Under the pieces are notes generated by a model. It saw only the letters and a list, made by a program, of their open reading frames with translations. It made no database searches and was not told where the DNA came from. A stretch of DNA of 64,000 nt from Brachycybe producta. Its lineage: Eukaryota > Arthropoda > Diplopoda > Playtdesmida > Andrognathidae. Shown here piece after piece: positions 60,417 to 64,000 of this stretch; position 1 is the stretch's first letter; each line of letters begins with the position of its first letter. Both the position numbers and the translations under genes were made by a program. The stretch lies in the NCBI GenBank assembly GCA_036925085.1, contig JAUPFP010000019.1, positions 491,501-555,500 on the forward strand. Reading direction: 5' to 3'.

Positions 60417-63400
60417 GGGCGCCACTCAGCCCCAAAGTAGTGACGCCCGAAGTAGTTGTGAATAAGGAAGAAGAAAACGATGTCATTTTGGAGAGACTTC
60501 AAGAGGTTCAGGCTGCTGATCAACAAGAGGAAATTTCTGAGCAACCAAGGGTTATGTGCATCAAGGTCCGACAGGGAGGAAACAAGGCGGAGTCCAAAGG
60601 TCTGTGTCAATGGAAACGACAGCTAGAGACGTCCGAAAAATCCACAGCCCTGTGCCAAGATGATCGACATACGGCGGAAGCAACGATACAAAGGAGTTGG
60701 GGCACAGCAGAACAAGAAGAATCAACAAGGCTGACATCTGGGAGAGTTGCAGTTGGAATCCGAAGTCAAACCATCCAAGGGGAAGGTCAACTAAAGAAAC
60801 CACTGCAAAGTGGGAAAGCCAAGATGGATTTCGAGGTTAAACCCATGGTGAAGAAAATACAGGTTGAAGCGAAATTTGGAGTAACTTCACCTGAAAAGGG
60901 TAACTTTGTGAGTGAAGGGTTTCAGACTATTTCTGGGAAAGGTCAGCAAACAGTGCCACTGCAAAGTGAGTTTACTATGGCATCCAAAAGGGATATCGTA
61001 CCAAAGCTCGGTAATGATCAGGTGATGGCGAAATTTGGAGTACCCATCCCTGTGGAAAATGATCAGGTGATGGCGAAATTTGGAGTACCCATCCCTGTGG
61101 AAAAAGATCAGGTGATGGCGAAATTTGGAGTACCCATCCCTGTGGAAAATGATCAGGTGATGGCGAAATTTGGAGTACCCATCCCTGTGGAAAATGATCA
61201 GGTGATGGCGAAATTTGGAGTACCCATCCCTGTGGAAAATGATCAGGTGATGGCGAAATTTGGAGTACCCATCCCTGTGGAAAATGATCAGGTGATGGCG
61301 AAATTTGGAGTACCCATCCCTGTGGAGCAGGTGGCGGTGAAATCTGGAGTAACCACCCCTGTGAAAATTGGAAATGAGATGACGGTGAAATTTGGAGTAA
61401 CCGCCATTGAGAAAAAAGAGTTTCAAGAAGAAACTGTGGATCTTCGAAGGAGAGGATTAATCTCAGTCAGGATTGACCGAAATAATCCTCATGAAGATAA
61501 GAGTAAAGAAGGCCTAGCTGAAATCACTGTCGACAAACAATCCAGTGAAATTTCAGAAGGAACTTCAGTGAAAAAGGAAAGAGAGAAAACACATGGGATG
61601 GCCAAAAATGTCTCTACGAAAGAGACATCTACAGCTTCCCGTGTGCAAACACGTGTAGGACCTGCAATAGATGATAGAAAGCATCATTCAGGAGTGGGGA
61701 AAAAGAAATCCAGCGCTAAAACCATCTTAAAAGATGAATTAACGTCTGAATTGGATGTAGAAACGGCAAAAATTCAAATTTGCCGCTATACGGAGCGCCG
61801 CCTAGTGAGGAAAAAAGAGGAGAGAGAATTTTCTAAGGAGAAAAGCTCCTCCCACTTCCGGCCGGAAATTGAAAGTGAGAGCCCCACAGGATCACGTGAG
61901 AAGACGACCGCCATTTTTGATGCCACTTCGAATCTTCATTCTGCAAAGAATAGTCGCGGTTTGAATTTTGTCAAAGAAAAAAAAGTGTCAGCGTTTAATT
62001 TGGATAAATTTGAAAAGAGGATGGCTGAACCTAATGGCAGTGGAAAGTCTGGAAGTGAGGAGATGTTTGAAGTGGAGCAGTTTTTGGAAGCCGGTGAAAT
62101 GACACCGGAGTGGTTGAGGCTGCTTTTTGGAGAAGAGGATGACGACAACGCCATCGCTGCAGGGGTTTCCTCCGGCAGCAATGCCGCGCCTTCGATGCCT
62201 TCTACGGAAAAAGCCTCAGGATCTGCTCAAACGAAAAAACGGAAACAACCCGAGGGTGAGCCAACTAATTTCGTTCCTCTTGTTCATTCTCCTCCGGAGC
62301 GACGCCGAAATGTCAATCCGGAGCCAGATACTGTATATGATGGGCCAGCAAGGGATCCTAAGTTGCAGTTCCCAAGACCCCCTGAGGAGATGGATACTCC
62401 TCCAGGTAGCCTCTTGGATGGATGTTTGCCTGCAGAAATGGGAGGATCCAGAAGAAGCGGCCGAACGAAAGGAGAGAAAAATGCAGATAAACTGGCCATG
62501 AAAGAATGGATCGATGGCCAGAATCGGGAACTGGCAGCTCGAGGACGATCTCCGATAAGAGTTCCGGAGGTGGGAGAGGCTTTGCCGAAAAAGAAATCGT
62601 CAAGGGAGGTCTCTCCGTCCAACAGCTGGGTCACCGTGGACCAGCCAATCGTCCGTGGGTATGTTCACCGGCCTAATAAACCTCTTAACTTACCCACAGC
62701 AATGGAGAAGGTCTCCATTTCCTCAAAAGTCGTGGTGCCTACGGGAGACACTCGCCCGCCTGCGGCGAGCAATCCCGCTAGGGCCCAGCGAGATAAATTC
62801 GTCAGTGAGAGGCCTACGGATCCCAGACGCCAGCCAGATGTCGTCAGGAGCCGACCTCATGAGGAAACAAGAAGGGAAACGAGATACGAGCAGCCAAGGA
62901 TCGAGACATCCAGAAGCCATTCAGGTCGTCATCCTCACATCCCGGGACAACCCCGGAAAGGACAAGGCGCCACAGAGAGGAGGAGGCAGCGACGAGATGC
63001 GATCTTCGAGGGAGAACGTGGTCATCCCAGCAAAGTAACGTCTGGACCAGCCACGGGAGCGATCCCGAAGGTCTCACCACCGCCGCCCCCGCAACAATGG
63101 CCGAAAGGAACACTGGACATGTCCGATGGGAAGTTGTCCAACCGGCAACAGTTTCGGCTGTTGCGTAACGGTTTGGTATCTTTTAGTCGTCGTTGGGGCA
63201 GAAATTCATTCCGATATTTAGGTTTCTTCCATAGCAACGATGGGATCAAGGAAGACAGAATCCGTCCGCGATTGGACAGGCCATGGACAGCGGTGATCAT
63301 CCAGGTGTTGGATCACTGGCCCGTCGTTGTCCTTCACAACAACGCCGAGCCAGGGACCCTTCAGCTAGTATATCCACAACCATGGGATAAATCAACGTGC

Positions 63401-63673
63401 AGCATTCTGGAGGTGGTTATCTCGTCGATGGTGGCCACCTTGATTCCGAGCAGCAGAGGACATAGGAACGTCGTCCACAACCGATTGACCGAGCAGGATG
63501 GAAACGCTCACCTGGCTACACAGCAGCTTGACTTTATGGAGTCCATCGTTTTGGGAGCAATCCCACGGTCTCAAGTCGTCCCGCTGCGTATGCTGGAAGA
63601 CCTGAACATCTTGACAACGGAGGCAGAACCAGGAGCCAGGGACCAACAGGGCCATCTGGAACCGGATCATTAG
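60383..63673 (+). CDS. ORF2 of Gypsy element 2: accessory domain X, no pol
   Basis: Open in the -1 frame relative to gag from 60383; there is no ATG near its start, so expression as a gag fusion by frameshifting is the likely route. No protease, RT, RNase H or integrase motif is present. Residues about 190-300 (counted from 60440) hold seven exact or near-exact 15-residue repeats, NDQVMAKFGVPIPVE. The part from 61765 on (KIQICRYTERRLV; EKTTAIFDATS; SGSNAAPS) parallels AEIRICRLAQRRLV, AAAILDATFEF and SGSNALPS of the pol C-terminus at 33046-35781. The final 200 residues look globular (RRWGRNSFRYLGFFHS; VLDHWPVVVLHNN) and have no counterpart in element 1. Function unknown. Confidence 0.82.
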   Translation, partial: GKSNRRGFKLLRAPLSPKVVTPEVVVNKEEENDVILERLQEVQAADQQEEISEQPRVMCIKVRQGGNKAESKGLCQWKRQLETSEKSTALCQDDRHTAEATIQRSWGTAEQEESTRLTSGRVAVGIRSQTIQGEGQLKKPLQSGKAKMDFEVKPMVKKIQVEAKFGVTSPEKGNFVSEGFQTISGKGQQTVPLQSEFTMASKRDIVPKLGNDQVMAKFGVPIPVENDQVMAKFGVPIPVEKDQVMAKFGVPIPVENDQVMAKFGVPIPVENDQVMAKFGVPIPVENDQVMAKFGVPIPVENDQVMAKFGVPIPVEQVAVKSGVTTPVKIGNEMTVKFGVTAIEKKEFQEETVDLRRRGLISVRIDRNNPHEDKSKEGLAEITVDKQSSEISEGTSVKKEREKTHGMAKNVSTKETSTASRVQTRVGPAIDDRKHHSGVGKKKSSAKTILKDELTSELDVETAKIQICRYTERRLVRKKEEREFSKEKSSSHFRPEIESESPTGSREKTTAIFDATSNLHSAKNSRGLNFVKEKKVSAFNLDKFEKRMAEPNGSGKSGSEEMFEVEQFLEAGEMTPEWLRLLFGEEDDDNAIAAGVSSGSNAAPSMPSTEKASGSAQTKKRKQPEGEPTNFVPLVHSPPERRRNVNPEPDTVYDGPARDPKLQFPRPPEEMDTPPGSLLDGCLPAEMGGSRRSGRTKGEKNADKLAMKEWIDGQNRELAARGRSPIRVPEVGEALPKKKSSREVSPSNSWVTVDQPIVRGYVHRPNKPLNLPTAMEKVSISSKVVVPTGDTRPPAASNPARAQRDKFVSERPTDPRRQPDVVRSRPHEETRRETRYEQPRIETSRSHSGRHPHIPGQPRKGQGATERRRQRRDAIFEGERGHPSKVTSGPATGAIPKVSPPPPPQQWPKGTLDMSDGKLSNRQQFRLLRNGLVSFSRRWGRNSFRYLGFFHSNDGIKEDRIRPRLDRPWTAVIIQVLDHWPVVVLHNNAEPGTLQLVYPQPWDKSTCSILEVVISSMVATLIPSSRGHRNVVHNRLTEQDGNAHLATQQLDFMESIVLGAIPRSQVVPLRMLEDLNILTTEAEPGARDQQGHLEPDH
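60404..60448 (+). promoter_or_regulatory. -1 ribosomal frameshift signal
   Basis: Slippery heptamer T TTA AAC at 60404-60410 in the gag frame, a 6-nt spacer (TGCTAA, including the gag stop), then a stem-loop 60417-60448: GGGCG-c-CACT pairs with AGTG-a-CGCCC around a 12-nt loop. Slipping back one base enters exactly the ORF2 frame. Confidence 0.88.
61013..61327 (+). repeat. Seven tandem 45-bp coding repeats
   Basis: Unit gatcaggtgatggcgaaatt ...; only one unit differs at the protein level (Asn to Lys). Single degenerate units flank the array (AKFGVTSPEK, VKSGVTTPVK, VKFGVTAIEK). Confidence 0.93.
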
Positions 63674-64000
63674 AAACGACCAGGAACGACAACGGATTGA
63701 CGTGGACCAGTTCCGACCCACGCCGAAGAAACCGGAGGAACGGGATGCAGCGAGGAAGCGTATCATTTCATTTATTGATAAATATTTTTAATTTTCGTTT
63801 TCTTGAGGGTTAAAAAGGGTTTTTAACTTGGGTATTTTAGTCAAAATTGTGGTCAAAAAAGGGTTAATTTAATAAACAAAATTATTTCTCTTTTAAGCGT
63901 TTTTTTTATTATTTAGTCAGATCTGCCTTAAAGATTAAAGAGGGGGGTTTTTCTTTTAAAATTGTTGTCTCTGTGGGCAGAGATGTGATAGCTAGGTCAA
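63674..64000 (+). other. 3' untranslated part of Gypsy element 2 with polypurine tract
   Basis: aagattaaagagggggg at 63931-63947 is a candidate polypurine tract. The 3' LTR would start at or beyond the window edge. Confidence 0.6.

Noticed and set aside
60887..61426. His/Arg-rich repeated frame on the minus strand
   Set aside because: Antisense shadow of the 45-bp coding repeats of ORF2.

Overview
This window is animal nuclear DNA. It is AT-rich, has spliced genes with GT-AG introns, and is packed with transposable-element remains: mariner/Tc1, hAT, Ty3/Gypsy, an RTE-like LINE and many foldback MITEs. TTAGG-like tracts and a transposase fragment of an arthropod-type Tc1 family point weakly to an arthropod. 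I cannot name the species, and a nematode is not excluded.

The host genes are three tandem copies, all on the minus strand, of one gene that encodes a secreted protein with two chymotrypsin-fold (S1) domains. In transcription order they are A (53817 to 38237), B (29883 to 13785) and C (12147 to beyond the left edge). Each has 13 exons (11 visible in C) with the same order and intron phases: signal peptide; a short basic segment; then for domain 1 a Cys-bearing N-terminal exon, a GTLI exon, a CxPP exon, a short exon and a GGP exon; then a linker exon and the same five exon types for domain 2. In copy B the 13 exons sum to 1623 nt, exactly 541 codons including the stop. The catalytic His, Asp and Ser are replaced in every domain where they can be seen, with different residues each time, so the products should be pseudo-proteases. 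The apparent stop codons after domain 1 lie inside GTAAGT splice donors, which is why the exons look like six separate single-domain genes at first sight.

Almost everything else sits in introns or between the copies. There are seven solo LTRs, five with clear 4-bp target duplications; hAT elements, two with perfect 8-bp duplications; at least eight copies of a palindromic MITE of about 200 bp; and several other foldback families. The 8.3 kb between copies A and B holds a truncated Ty3/Gypsy element (RNase H, integrase, a long extra C-terminal domain and the 3' LTR), which ends in an AT microsatellite of about 880 bp.

To the right of copy A (54.7-64 kb) there is a deleted mariner and an LTR split by a 1.47-kb foldback element that carries telomere-like tracts and an 8-bp target duplication. 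After it comes a second Ty3/Gypsy-type element with a 5' LTR and an intact gag, but no protease, RT, RNase H or integrase. Its gag is joined by a textbook -1 frameshift signal (T TTA AAC, 6-nt spacer, stem-loop) to an ORF of about 1,080 codons whose C-terminal half resembles the extra domain at the end of the first element's pol. It looks like a pol-less retroelement that kept gag, the frameshift signal and the accessory domain.
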